Positions 8,982 to 17,349 of a stretch of DNA of 64,000 nt are shown here, one piece after another; the first letter of the stretch is position 1, and the number at the start of each line of letters is the position of its first letter. The translations under genes were made by a program, and so were the position numbers. Below the pieces are notes generated by a model. That model was not told where the DNA came from. It did not search any database and saw nothing but the letters and a program-made list of their open reading frames with translations. Source of the DNA: JAFAXD01 sp963833605 (GTDB taxonomy: Bacteria > Pseudomonadota > Alphaproteobacteria > Rhizobiales > Xanthobacteraceae); NCBI GenBank assembly GCA_963833605.1, contig CAWHYZ010000010.1:1-64000 (forward strand), in the 5' to 3' direction.

Positions 8982-11266
8982 CCCGACGACTGCGAGTGCT
9001 GACGTACAACGTCCAATTCCGTTCCTGGGGCATGGAAGCCGGCGCTCAGGGCTCGCTGACGCCGTACACCAGCGTCGAGGAGCGGGCCAAGCAGATTTGC
9101 GACCGCATCCTGACCCCGCTCGAACCTTGGGACGTGCTGTGCTTCTACGAGGTCTTCGACGAGGACGGCCGCGACGTGCTCGAACAGAAGCTGCGCACCA
9201 GGTACCCCCACTACGTACGCAAAGCCGACGCCGACGACCGCGGCGTGGGAGTGCTCGAGGTCCTCGGCGGTATCGCGATCACGCTTGGCGGCGCCGTGTG
9301 GGGACTCGGCCTGGGTCTGCTCGGGGCCGTGACGCTGCTGTCATCGCGGTGGGAGGACAGCGGCCTCATGCTGTTCAGCAAGTTCCCGTTCAAGGGCATC
9401 CCTATCCCTGACTTCCTCGTCCAGTTCGCCGGAATCCCCCCGGGCACAACGATACCCAACGTCGCCTACGTCCCGTACGAGGATGCGGCCGACAACGACA
9501 CCGGCGCCGCCAAAGGCGTTGTGTACGCGGAACTTCAGCTGCCGGATGAGTTGACGTTCCACTTGATGATCAGCCATACCCAGGCGGATCCGACCGAAGA
9601 GATCGGCAAGAACGCCGCGATCCGCAAGGCGCAGTTCGCCACCGCGATGAAGCTGCTCGACGTGCAACTGAACGGGAATCCGGGCGGCAAGGAGATCCTG
9701 TTCTGCGGCGACTTCAACGTCCAGGGCATGGCCGACGCCAACGGCGCGCGCCCCGAATGGAAAGCCCTGATGGATACCCCCGGTTCGCCGTTGACCGATG
9801 TGCTTCAGGACGCCTGGACATTCGAGCAGTGCCCAGGCCGTCTGGTGCTCGGCTCGACTCTGCTGCCCGACGACTGCGACCCTGGCGAGACGGCGCACAG
9901 GCAGCGGCTCGACTACGTGATGCGAAGCAAGCCGTTCGACGGGCGAATGGTGGCCCAGCACATCAACATTGCGCACGACGTGGCGCAGCGCTCGCCGACC
10001 AGCCCGACCATGTACACCAGCGATCACCTGCCGCTGTCGATCGACCTGCACGAGAAGAAACCATTCAACACCGCGCTCACCGCTGAAAAGCTGACATTCA
10101 CTGTCGACAATCCTGAGCACACATCGTCGGGCACGCTGCGCGACGGCCAGATGCACTGGTACCGCATCGATGATCCGGGCGGATACGGGTTCGCGATGGT
10201 CAGCGGTGCCACCGACGTGTTCTACGCCGTCTACTGCAAGAGCGACCTGTCACAGCCGTATCAACCGTTTGTCCGAGACACGACGCCGGCCACAGACGAG
10301 GGACCCCCAGTCACCCGCTACGCGCTGGCCGAGCCGCCGTTTTTCGTGCGGGTATGGCTGCGGCCCAGGGTCAGCAGCGCGACCTACAAGTTCTACTCAC
10401 GCCGATTCGTCGGGACCGGTCCCAATGACGCGATTCCGATGCTGCGCAGCTGGCCCGTCCGCGGTGAGGCGCGGGTGGGCGCATTTCATTCCAAGGACCT
10501 GCCCAACACCGGCAGCAGCGAGTTCGATAGCGTCTGGTTCACCGCACGGCTCGACCAGACCCGTCCAGGGGTAACTGGTTTCACGTCAACCGTGACGCTG
10601 AGTGACATTGAGAGTGACCTCTTCGGGCTGCTCGTCTACCGCGACGACGGTGCGGGCGGGCTGGAACGCATCGACGAGCGCCGCGCAGGCGACGACCCAA
10701 TTGTCGTCACCTTCGACCATGAGCGCCACGGAAGGCTGTACATCTTGGCGCGCCGCGAGGAACCCGAACCCCGGCTGTTCCTGGCGAAGTCGTTCAGGCT
10801 GCTCCTCGAAACCAACGTGTGCTATCTGTACTCCAACGGCACCGAGCGCGGTGGCCGGGCGATCGGCGGTGACGCACGCCTGATGTGCATCGACGAAACC
10901 GACGGGTTTCTCGGCTCAGAGTCCGGCTCCGACGACATCCAGATCAATGTCGACGTGAACGGCCAGAACGCGGCGCACATCCCCAACTCCGACGACCTGG
11001 AGTTCGACGACGACACCCGTCGCGACATCGTAATGCCGACGGTCGCCTACACCAACGAGGCCGTCTTCGAGCTGGTCGAACTCGATGACCTGTCGGTCGA
11101 CGACCGCGCCTCGGTCAAGATTCCGATGCTGCCGGCCGCCGTGACGGCGGCCAAACAGGTTATTGCGCAAGACGGGCCGAACATCCGCGGTGTGTACGAG
11201 ATTCGCTTCGACGACGGTCGATATGAGCTGGAAATCACCGTGTCGCACGAGCCGCCATATGACTAG
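8978..11266 (+). CDS. Large endonuclease/exonuclease/phosphatase (sphingomyelinase-C-like) protein
   Basis: 762 residues from GTG 8978. The N-terminal ~370 residues form an EEP metallophosphodiesterase: LTYNVQFRSW (Asn), CFYEVFDEDG (metal-binding Glu), MISHTQAD, EILFCGDFNVQG (Asp/Asn), RQRLDYVMRS and the C-terminal catalytic YTSDHLPLSID (Asp-His). This set matches the neutral sphingomyelinase/DNase I fold. A hydrophobic stretch (GGIAITLGGAVWGLGLGLLG) interrupts the domain near residues 95-115. The remaining ~390 residues are beta-rich and unrecognised. No secretion signal is visible. Substrate could be phospholipid, nucleotide or DNA; coupling to an NHL propeller suggests a bound partner. Confidence 0.8.
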   Translation: MTRRLRVLTYNVQFRSWGMEAGAQGSLTPYTSVEERAKQICDRILTPLEPWDVLCFYEVFDEDGRDVLEQKLRTRYPHYVRKADADDRGVGVLEVLGGIAITLGGAVWGLGLGLLGAVTLLSSRWEDSGLMLFSKFPFKGIPIPDFLVQFAGIPPGTTIPNVAYVPYEDAADNDTGAAKGVVYAELQLPDELTFHLMISHTQADPTEEIGKNAAIRKAQFATAMKLLDVQLNGNPGGKEILFCGDFNVQGMADANGARPEWKALMDTPGSPLTDVLQDAWTFEQCPGRLVLGSTLLPDDCDPGETAHRQRLDYVMRSKPFDGRMVAQHINIAHDVAQRSPTSPTMYTSDHLPLSIDLHEKKPFNTALTAEKLTFTVDNPEHTSSGTLRDGQMHWYRIDDPGGYGFAMVSGATDVFYAVYCKSDLSQPYQPFVRDTTPATDEGPPVTRYALAEPPFFVRVWLRPRVSSATYKFYSRRFVGTGPNDAIPMLRSWPVRGEARVGAFHSKDLPNTGSSEFDSVWFTARLDQTRPGVTGFTSTVTLSDIESDLFGLLVYRDDGAGGLERIDERRAGDDPIVVTFDHERHGRLYILARREEPEPRLFLAKSFRLLLETNVCYLYSNGTERGGRAIGGDARLMCIDETDGFLGSESGSDDIQINVDVNGQNAAHIPNSDDLEFDDDTRRDIVMPTVAYTNEAVFELVELDDLSVDDRASVKIPMLPAAVTAAKQVIAQDGPNIRGVYEIRFDDGRYELEITVSHEPPYD

Positions 11267-11274
11267 AACCTATC

Positions 11275-11367
11275 TCAAAATCGCCTGAAAAGGATAACAA
11301 GGTAGGCGAGCTGGACAAAGCCGGGGAAGTTTTGGGTATGGTACTCCCAGCGAAGCCCGCCAAAAAT
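11275..11367 (-). pseudogene. C-terminal remnant of an IS5-type transposase
   Basis: Minus-strand translation IFGGLRWEYHTQNFPGFVQL then AYLVILFRRF-stop is the typical end of an IS5-family transposase. Only about 30 codons remain. The 5' side of the remnant stops within a few bases of T/C-tract repeat copy 3. Confidence 0.75.
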
Positions 11368-11390
11368 CTTGCTTTTTTGCCCCCCCGCCC
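11368..11390 (+). repeat. T-tract-G-C-tract repeat, copy 3
   Basis: CTTGCTTTTTTG then seven C, G, CCC. It abuts the IS5 remnant and is followed at about 11422 by TAACTTGAATTTTTGATTC, a second conserved block also found after copy 6. Confidence 0.65.
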
Positions 11391-11489
11391 CGAGTGGTCT
11401 CTCGTGCGATCCCCGCACCGCTAACTTGAATTTTTGATTCTTAAATCAGGAATTGTTTCAATTGGGCGAATATGCCCCCGGTGTAATTG

Positions 11490-11510
11490 TTTGATTTTTT
11501 TGCCCCCCCG
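11490..11510 (+). repeat. T-tract-G-C-tract repeat, copy 4
   Basis: TTTGATTTTTTTG followed by seven C and G. It lies about 55 bases upstream of the mepA start, on its 5' side. Confidence 0.65.
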
Positions 11511-11564
11511 GGATGAGCCCCAACAGGGGGCGATCCTACAGACCCATAGGGAGTATAGTTGCTG

Positions 11565-12497
11565 ATGCGCGCTGTCGTTTGCCTGCTCGCCGTCCTCTTC
11601 CTTGCCGCCGCGAGTTCCGCCGTCGCGCAGGAAAAGCATTTGATTGACCCGATGCTTCCCGGCTCGCTCAATCCCAGGCCCCTGCCGCCGCTGAAAAATC
11701 CGGACGCACTGTCAACGCCGGCCAAGGAACTGTTCGCGCGCACATTGACGCCGTTTCCCGGACCGCCGCGCTCGATCGGCGGCGATTTCGACGGCTGCCT
11801 CGCCGGCGCCGTGTCGCTGCCGATCACTGGACCAACCTGGCAAGTCATGCGGCCGTCGCGTAACCGCAACTGGGGCAATCCGCAACTCCTTCGCTTCATC
11901 GAACGGTTTGCCACGAACGCAAAAAAGGTTGGCTGGAACGGTCTTTTGGTTGGCGACATGTCTCAGCCGCGCGGCGGGCCGATGCTTTCTGAGCACACCA
12001 GCCATCAAATCGGCCTCGACGTTGATATTTGGTTTGCGCCGATGCCAGACCACGTGCAAAGCCGCGAGGAGCGCGAGTTCGGCTCGGCCACCGATGTGGT
12101 CGCGCCCGATCTGCGCGACGTTGATCCGAAAGTGTGGACCCACAGACACACTTCGCTCATCCGAACGGCTGCGGAGGATCAGGTGGTCGTCCGCATTTTA
12201 GTCAATGCCGCGATCAAGAAGGCGCTGTGCCGCGAGGCCGGAGCTGATCGCACCTGGCTTTACAAGGTGCGTCCCTGGTATGGTCACGCCGAGCATTTTC
12301 ATGTCCAAATCGCCTGTCCGGCAGACAGTGCGGAATGCAAGCCGCCAGCACCGCCGCTCCCAAGCGACGGCTGCGGTAGCGAGCTTGACTTCTGGTTCAA
12401 GGAATTGACGCTGCACCCGCCGCCGCGCAAACCGAGACCGGTTTTGACGCTGGCCGGGTTGCCCCCCGCGTGCAAGCAGATCGTCAAAGCGCCGTGA
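11565..12497 (+). CDS. mepA: Penicillin-insensitive murein endopeptidase
   Basis: 310 residues from ATG 11565; a TTG two codons earlier is better spaced from GGGAG. A Sec signal peptide (AVVCLLAVLFLAAASSAVAQ) directs export to the periplasm. The zinc peptidase signature is clear: SEHTSHQIGLDVDIWFAP (His and Asp ligands) and PWYGHAEHFHVQIACP (final His ligand). MepA cleaves D-Ala-mDAP cross-links in peptidoglycan. Length is normal for the family (about 270-310). It is isolated between two T/C-tract repeats and looks like a captured cassette. The tail has several Cys, likely in disulfides. Confidence 0.93.
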   Translation: MRAVVCLLAVLFLAAASSAVAQEKHLIDPMLPGSLNPRPLPPLKNPDALSTPAKELFARTLTPFPGPPRSIGGDFDGCLAGAVSLPITGPTWQVMRPSRNRNWGNPQLLRFIERFATNAKKVGWNGLLVGDMSQPRGGPMLSEHTSHQIGLDVDIWFAPMPDHVQSREEREFGSATDVVAPDLRDVDPKVWTHRHTSLIRTAAEDQVVVRILVNAAIKKALCREAGADRTWLYKVRPWYGHAEHFHVQIACPADSAECKPPAPPLPSDGCGSELDFWFKELTLHPPPRKPRPVLTLAGLPPACKQIVKAP

Positions 12498-12547
12498 TTG
12501 GATGTCCGCATTCCCGGGAACACCGACAAACACCCAAAAATCTCTTT

Positions 12548-12570
12548 TGATTTTTTTGCCCCCCGCCCCC
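12548..12570 (+). repeat. T-tract-G-C-tract repeat, copy 5
   Basis: TGATTTTTTTG, six C, G, five C, about 50 bases after the mepA stop. It may double as the mepA terminator region, but no strong hairpin precedes it. Confidence 0.65.
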
Positions 12571-12578
12571 ATGGACCA

Positions 12579-12612
12579 TCAAAAGCAAATTTGCTTTTTT
12601 GCCCCCCGCCCC
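12579..12612 (+). repeat. T-tract-G-C-tract repeat, copy 6, with palindrome
   Basis: An exact palindrome, AAAAGCAAATTTGCTTTT, runs into TTGCCCCCC and GCCCCC. It is followed at about 12642 by TAACTTGAATATTTGATTTT, matching the block after copy 3. Confidence 0.65.
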
Positions 12613-12666
12613 CGAACGGATTCGGTTTCCTGATCCTTGCGCGTAACTTGAATATTTGATTTTAAA

Positions 12667-13017
12667 TCATTTTGCGCGATGGCCACAGACACCATCAAAA
12701 ACAATACGCCTGAGTTTATCAGCGGTCGCGTAGACCATGCGGATGAGTTTATCGCGTAAGGGCGTTTTCAGAATGATTTTGTCTGCAACGTAGTACCTCG
12801 TGCCTTCTCGGCACACGTGACCTTCGTCGACAAGATAGGCGAGCTTGCGAAGAACCGTAGTGCGCGGCATGCCAATCGAGCGAGCGATTTGCTGCGTGTT
12901 CACCGGTTTACCCCGTAGCTGGCCGATCCAGACGGCGCGCGCGACGTGCATGGCATCCGAATAGGACGCGATCCGTCGATCGAAATACGTACCGATGACG
13001 ACACGCGCGAACGCGGC
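12667..13017 (-). pseudogene. 5'-truncated winged-helix DNA-binding protein
   Basis: The frame reads back from the stop at 12667 through an ATG at 12951 and stays open to the IS21-like end at 13018 (…FARVVIGTYFDRRIASYSDA). The core PVNTQQIARSIGMPRTTVLR - KLAYLVDEGHVCREGTRYYV is a MarR/IclR-like winged helix. The true start appears to have been displaced by the IS insertion. The 94-residue product from ATG 12951 could still be made. Target unknown. Confidence 0.6.
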
Positions 13018-13077
13018 TGTTAATCGGCGTTCAAAACTGACCCCCGATCTGGAGTGCGCCCCTGAAGCTGGACAGGA

Positions 13078-13955
13078 TCATGCGGCGGTTTTGACCGTCT
13101 GCCGGGCGTGGTGATCCTCGAACTGTGCTGGGCTGAGGTAGCCAAGCGCGGAGTGGAGCCTGCGGGTGTTGTAGACCTCATCGATAAAACGTGGAAGGTC
13201 GGCGGTGACGTCTTCGAAGGTTTCGTAATCCATCAAATAGACGGCCTCGACCTTAAGGGTCTTCATGAAGCTCTCGGCCTTGGCATTGTCGTAGGGATTG
13301 CCGCGCCGCCCCATCGAGCCGACGAGGCCATGGTCGGCGAGTATGTGGCGATACGGCTCGGAAGCGTATTGCGAACCGCGATCCGAGTGGTGGATGCAGC
13401 CCTTCGGCGGCTGCCTTACTCGGATGGCCGTCTTCAGAGCCGCAACGGCAACGCGCGCATCGATCGAGCGGCTGATCGCGTAGCCGACGGCGCGGCGTGA
13501 CCAGGCATCAAGAACGACCGCCAGGTAGACGAAGCCGTCGCGATCGCGATGTAGGTGATGTCCGCCACCCAGAGCTGGTTCGGGCCATCGACTATCCTGT
13601 CGCGGGAGAGGTCCGGGAAGATTGGGCCGTCGTGGTCGCTGTCGGTGGTGGCCACGAACCGCCTCCGGCGCTTGGGCTGCATGTCATACTCGCGCATGAG
13701 GCGGCGGATCTTCTTGGACATTAACGACGATCCCTTGATGGCGAAGCTCAGCGCCAACCCGGCGATAGCCATAGGCCTCAAATTCATCGCAGATCGCAGT
13801 CATATTCGCGACGATCGCAGCGTCGTCAGCTTTCACCGCGGCGCGTCGTAATAGGTAGAGCGCGGCAGGCCCATCAGACGGCATCCTTCGGTGACCGAGA
13901 CACCACAGGGCCGGTGATGACGGATGTACTCGCGCTTCTCGGCCGCAGTGCGTTT
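13078..13955 (-). pseudogene. IS3-family transposase OrfB, at least three frameshifts
   Basis: Recognisable rve/DDE pieces lie in successive frames: VTEGCRLMGLPRSTYYDAP, ICDEFEAYGYRRVGAELRHQ, KKIRRLMREYDMQPKRRRRF, NQLWVADITYIAIAT, then GCIHHSDRGSQYAS and MGRRGNPYDNAKAESFMKTL - KVEAVY. Frame breaks lie near 13838, 13725 and 13540. All catalytic blocks are present but cannot be translated as one protein, so the element is probably immobile on its own. Confidence 0.85.
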
Positions 13956-14224
13956 TTCAGCGCCCCCTTTAGAAACTCGATTTCGAGTGCCTGCCTCCCG
14001 ACCATGCGTTCGAGTGCCGCGATCTTCGCCTCGTATTCCTGAAGAAGATCAGCCGCTCGGGCGTCTTCATCGAAAGCCCCTGTCTCAAGCTTCCTGACCC
14101 AGATTCGGATAAGGGTGCGCGAGACGTCGTGGCGTTTCGCGAGAGCGTGGAGCGTCTCGCCCGCAATGAATTCCTGGGCAATCTGCCGTTTAAACTCGAT
14201 GCTATGGGAACGGTGCTTGGCCAT
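13874..14224 (-). CDS. IS3-family transposase OrfA
   Basis: 116 residues from ATG 14224, preceded by GAGG at suitable spacing. HTH region: SIEFKRQIAQEFIAGETLHA - LAKRHDVSRTLIRIWVRKLE, followed by a leucine-zipper-like helix (YEAKIAALERMVGRQALEIE). The A-rich CTGAAAAACG near 13950 is the usual position for -1 slippage into OrfB. Confidence 0.85.
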   Translation of the reverse strand: MAKHRSHSIEFKRQIAQEFIAGETLHALAKRHDVSRTLIRIWVRKLETGAFDEDARAADLLQEYEAKIAALERMVGRQALEIEFLKGALKNALRPRSASTSVITGPVVSRSPKDAV

Positions 14225-14320
14225 GGCTTTCATCCTCTGAAAGCCCGGCAGCTCCGGTCAATTCCCAACCTCTAATCTGTCCAGCGTCAGGGGCGCACTC
14301 CAATCCCCCGGCTCAGGGGG

Positions 14321-16109
14321 CGCATTGCCTCACCAGGAATGTTACTGGAGAAGTGTCCGCCGATGATTGGGGCGGCGCCGCCGAATCGGCTCGGTGGCGC
14401 TCATGGCGGGAACTATCAGCATGGGCGCGCGGCGCGAGGTTTTGTCAGCGGTGGCGGAGCGCTACCGGTCGGCAGGGCGGGTGGAGAAGGGGCGCATCCT
14501 CGATGCGTTGTGCCGGACGACGGGCTGGCATCGCAAGCATGCGGTGCGGGCGTTGCGGCGGCGCAGCGTCGAGGAGACAGCCAAGACCCGAGACTTGCGT
14601 GAGCGCAAGCGGCGCTACGGCGTGACGATCAAAGACGCACTGACGGCATTGTGGGAGGCGTCGGATCGCGTGTGCGGTAAGCGGCTCGTGGCGATGATCC
14701 CGACCCTTCTGCCGGCACTGGAGCAACACGGCCGATTGGAGCTTAGTGAAGGCGAGCAGGCGCAACTGCTCGCGGTGAGCGCCGCAACCATTGATCGAAT
14801 GCTCGGCGACGTGAAGATTGCGGCGGCGGGCGGCCGTCGCCGGCGGGCCGGCTTCTACTCCGCGATCCGTCGTGAGGTGCCGATCCGGACGTTCAACGAC
14901 TGGAAGGATCCGGCGCCCGGCTTCTGCGAGGTCGACATGGTGGCGCATGGCGGCACGTCGGTGGCGGGCTCGTTCATCCAGACTTTGACGATGGTGGACG
15001 TTGCCACCGGATGGACCGAGTGCCTGCCGCTGGTCAATCGCGAAGGCAGCCTCGTCGTCGAGGCGATCAAGCGCGCACAGAGCTTGTTCCCTTGGCTATT
15101 GCGCGGTGTCGACTTCGACAACGACAGTGCATTCATGAACGAGGTAGTCGTTCCCTGGTGTCGCGAGCAGAAGCTCGAGGTGACACGATCGCGAGCCTAC
15201 AAAAAGAACGATCAGGCCTTCGTCGAGCAGAAGAACGGCGCGGTCGTCCGACGACTGATGGGATATGGCCGGTTCGACGGCGTCGAGACGGCTCGCGTGA
15301 TGGCCCGGCTCTACGCGGCGGCGCGGCTCTACGTGAACTTCTTCCAGCCATCGTTCAAGCTGAAGGAGAAGCGGCGCGAAGGCGCCAAGGTGATCAAGCG
15401 CTATCATAATCCGTCGACGCCCTATGAGCGAGCTCTGGCACATCCGATGGTCACCGAGGCCGTGAAGAAGCGGTTGCGCGAGCAGTACCGCACGCTCGAT
15501 CCCGTCGCGCTGCTGGCCGAGATCCGCGCAGCGCAGGAGGAACTCGGCAATCGCATCGACCGTCGTGCCGGAGGCGCGCTCCGAGAGACTGCCGCTGGAA
15601 AGAGCGATGTGGCCGCGGTCGTGCACAGCTCGGCCGCGACGCCCGCCGCATTCGCCCGAGGGCTCGGCAATGATCTCGCGCGTGGCGAGCCGCGTGCCAC
15701 CCATCGGCGGCCTAAGCGGCGTTACAAGAAACGGGTCCGGATGCCGTCAAAGCTCGACCCGCACGTGGCGCTGATCGAGGGCTGGCTCGCGGCGGAGCCG
15801 CAGCTGACCGCGATGGCCATTGTCGGCCGTCTGGCGGAGCGCCATCCCGAACAGTTCGGCAACAAGCAGCATTCGATCGTGCAGCGTCTGCTGCGAGCCT
15901 TGCGCAAGATCTCCGCGCAAAGACTGATCGCTGAGACAGCTGCCGAGGGATGCGAAACCGTCGTGCAGCCGCCCGGGGCTGTGGACGGCTCGGGCTATGG
16001 AGGGCCCGACCCGCCCACAGCCCCTCCTCTGTTCCAGCCCTCAATGTTGATCACTCAGCAAACGTACTACCGCCACCCGCCTGGTAACATTCTCAGATGA
16101 GGCAATACG
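14321..16109 (+). mobile_element. ISNCY-type insertion sequence, about 1.8 kb
   Basis: Imperfect inverted ends CGCATTGCCTC...GAATGTTAC (from 14321) and its complement ending at 16109 flank the transposase. GGGGG on both sides (14316-14320, 16110-16114) is a plausible target duplication. Confidence 0.75.
14403..16100 (+). CDS. ISNCY-family transposase (integrase-core DDE)
   Basis: 565 residues from ATG 14403 (alternatives 14367, 14421). An N-terminal HTH region (ARREVLSAVAERYRSAGRVE; TGWHRKHAVRALRR) is followed by an rve-like catalytic core. The catalytic residues are visible in GFCEVDMVAHGG (Asp), RGVDFDNDSAFMNE (Asp) and NDQAFVEQKNGAVVRR (Glu). The C-terminus is basic with a second helix-rich domain. 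The gene runs almost to the right inverted repeat and has no interruption, so this copy may be functional. Confidence 0.88.
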   Translation: MAGTISMGARREVLSAVAERYRSAGRVEKGRILDALCRTTGWHRKHAVRALRRRSVEETAKTRDLRERKRRYGVTIKDALTALWEASDRVCGKRLVAMIPTLLPALEQHGRLELSEGEQAQLLAVSAATIDRMLGDVKIAAAGGRRRRAGFYSAIRREVPIRTFNDWKDPAPGFCEVDMVAHGGTSVAGSFIQTLTMVDVATGWTECLPLVNREGSLVVEAIKRAQSLFPWLLRGVDFDNDSAFMNEVVVPWCREQKLEVTRSRAYKKNDQAFVEQKNGAVVRRLMGYGRFDGVETARVMARLYAAARLYVNFFQPSFKLKEKRREGAKVIKRYHNPSTPYERALAHPMVTEAVKKRLREQYRTLDPVALLAEIRAAQEELGNRIDRRAGGALRETAAGKSDVAAVVHSSAATPAAFARGLGNDLARGEPRATHRRPKRRYKKRVRMPSKLDPHVALIEGWLAAEPQLTAMAIVGRLAERHPEQFGNKQHSIVQRLLRALRKISAQRLIAETAAEGCETVVQPPGAVDGSGYGGPDPPTAPPLFQPSMLITQQTYYRHPPGNILR

Positions 16110-16137
16110 GGGGGTCAAAATTGCACGCCGAATAACA

Positions 16138-16333
16138 GCAGTCTGCAACAGCTTCTCCTCAACGGCGCACCCGGCCAGTGGTATACGGCGTCGGGCGCAA
16201 TCGACGAGAGTTCGGCCCATTTACCAAAGTTTCGGTGCAGGCGTTCCAGACCTGGGGTGGCGTGACCGCGGATAGCGTCGCTGGCGACCAGACTTGGGCC
16301 GGTTTCGTTGCACACGGCAAGCGCGACGCTTGA
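16138..16333 (+). pseudogene. Remnant of a PG-binding-1 (peptidoglycan-binding) protein
   Basis: After a frameshift, the last 40 codons read FGPFTKVSVQAFQTWGGVTA - DSVAGDQTWAGFVAHGKRDA-stop. This closely follows the PG_binding_1 pattern (FGPxTxxAVxAFQ...LTxDGxVGxxTW). Upstream, NGAPGQWYTASGAID is in another frame. The 5' part was lost at the IS21-like right end. Confidence 0.6.
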
Positions 16334-16463
16334 GACTGCGGTCGGCCTTCAGTTTGTGATTGGCTGAATTGAACCAGGCAGCGGAAGAGATATGCATCCC
16401 GGCTATACGTGGAGCCGAGAAAGCCCGCGATGATAAACAGCGATGCCACCTGCCTGAGGCGGC

Positions 16464-16613
16464 CTAGATGCCCAGCCGTTCGGCCTGTGCCGCCATGTAG
16501 CGCCACTGATCCGCGAAGTCTTCGAGTTGAGCTCTGACCTTGGGATCGCGGTCGGCATCAGCCTTCCGCTCGCATTGCTCGGCCCTGGCTCTGTAGTAGT
16601 TGGACTTGGTCAA
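16464..16613 (-). CDS. Small helical protein (Y-R-x2-A-x2-C family), copy 1
   Basis: 49 codons from TTG 16613, which follows GAAGG at good spacing. The protein YYRARAEQCERKADADRDPK and LEDFADQWRYMAAQAERLG looks like a two-helix hairpin with a conserved Cys and Trp. Three related genes occur at 24587, 25682 and 35975. Function unknown; such small proteins are common in Bradyrhizobium relatives. It starts just after the stop of the gene at 16615. Confidence 0.6.
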   Translation of the reverse strand: MTKSNYYRARAEQCERKADADRDPKVRAQLEDFADQWRYMAAQAERLGI

Positions 16614-16614
16614 T

Positions 16615-16959
16615 TCAGATCGCCTTCACCAGGGCGAAATGACTACCCGGTTGGAAGTTGCTTGTTTCGTCGTGCGCCGTTCGGATGCGCCAGGTGGCCA
16701 AGCACCGCAGAATACGCTCGTCGTCTCTGATGCGGACGACGCGCTTGTCCGGCTCGTCCTTCAGTGTTGGCACGATGTCGTAGTCCGATGCCGTCAGGAT
16801 TTTGCTGGCATTGAGCGCCAGCCATTCTTCGTTCTCGGCCAACGTCGTATACGCCTGTTCCAGATTGCGAAATTCGCTGGCCTCAGCGAGCGAGCGCGGA
16901 GCATCCAGGAAACCTCTATACTCGACTGCTTTCGCGCGACACTGCTGTGCGGTGAGCAT
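16615..16959 (-). CDS. Hypothetical small protein
   Basis: 114 residues from ATG 16959 (AAAGG upstream). The first 50 residues, starting MLTAQQCRAKAVEYRGF, are an amphipathic helical region resembling other rhizobial MLTAEQC-type small proteins. The rest is basic and unrecognised. Preferred over an upstream start at 17001 because of the ribosome-binding site. Confidence 0.55.
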   Translation of the reverse strand: MLTAQQCRAKAVEYRGFLDAPRSLAEASEFRNLEQAYTTLAENEEWLALNASKILTASDYDIVPTLKDEPDKRVVRIRDDERILRCLATWRIRTAHDETSNFQPGSHFALVKAI

Positions 16960-17060
16960 TTCACACGACCTTTCGGGAGCAGGAGGAGCGACATTGAACA
17001 CTCGCGCCGATCTGGCACGAAGTCCAAGTTTGCAGGGAACCGAGAACGGTGCTGCTATGG

Positions 17061-17234
17061 CTATTTCCCTTTGAGCGTGTCTTTGAGGCCGCCGATGGCG
17101 TTCTGAACCTTGCCTTCGATCTTGTCGGTCTTGCCGTCCGACTCCAACTTGGCGTCACCGACCGCCTTGCCGACCACTTGCTTGACTGCGCCTTTGATCT
17201 CCTTCGCCGATCCGACGATCCGGTCCTTGTCCAT
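17061..17234 (-). CDS. CsbD-family stress protein, copy 1
   Basis: 57 residues, MDKDRIVGSAKEIKGAVKQV ... IEGKVQNAIGGLKDTLKGK. This is the CsbD pattern of repeated G-x-x-K-x-x-G-A helices, a soluble general-stress protein of unknown biochemical role. GGAG stands ten bases before the ATG. The GTGAGCAAT motif lies about 96 nt upstream. Near-identical to the copy at 35010-35195. Confidence 0.9.
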   Translation of the reverse strand: MDKDRIVGSAKEIKGAVKQVVGKAVGDAKLESDGKTDKIEGKVQNAIGGLKDTLKGK

Positions 17235-17329
17235 GATATTTTTTCTCCGAGACCTGGCGCTGAATGGAAGAGACGGGTTCGCTTCTCCCCTTGGTCTCGA
17301 AGCTTGAGTAGCAGGACTAGAGGGCGACG

Positions 17330-17349
17330 GTCTGCTCAAAATTGCTCAC
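17330..17349 (-). promoter_or_regulatory. GTGAGCAAT motif, copy a
   Basis: Minus strand GTGAGCAATTTTGAGCAGAC, about 96 nt upstream of the csbD start at 17234. Confidence 0.55.

Larger units (their letters stand above)
13050..14302 (-). mobile_element. IS3-family insertion sequence, 1253 bp
   Basis: Terminal inverted repeats TGGAGTGCGCCCCTGA(A/C)GCT + GGACAG sit at 13050 and 14302 with a single mismatch. The target duplication is ATC on both sides. It carries orfA and a broken orfB. Confidence 0.85.
13018..16137. mobile_element. Shell of an IS21-like element: two ends only, interior replaced
   Basis: The left end, TGTTAATCGGCG...TGACCCCC (13018-13045), and the inverted right end (16110-16137, read on the minus strand as TGTTATTCGGCG...TGACCCCC) match over about 28 nt with five mismatches. 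Their form resembles IS21-family termini. No istA/istB sequence lies between them; the space is occupied by an IS3 and an ISNCY element. Confidence 0.55.

Noticed and set aside
7281..12612. T/C-tract copies as plain intrinsic terminators
   Set aside because: Only copies 1 and 6 have a hairpin before the T-run, the C-tract follows rather than precedes the T-run, and copies lie upstream as well as downstream of genes.
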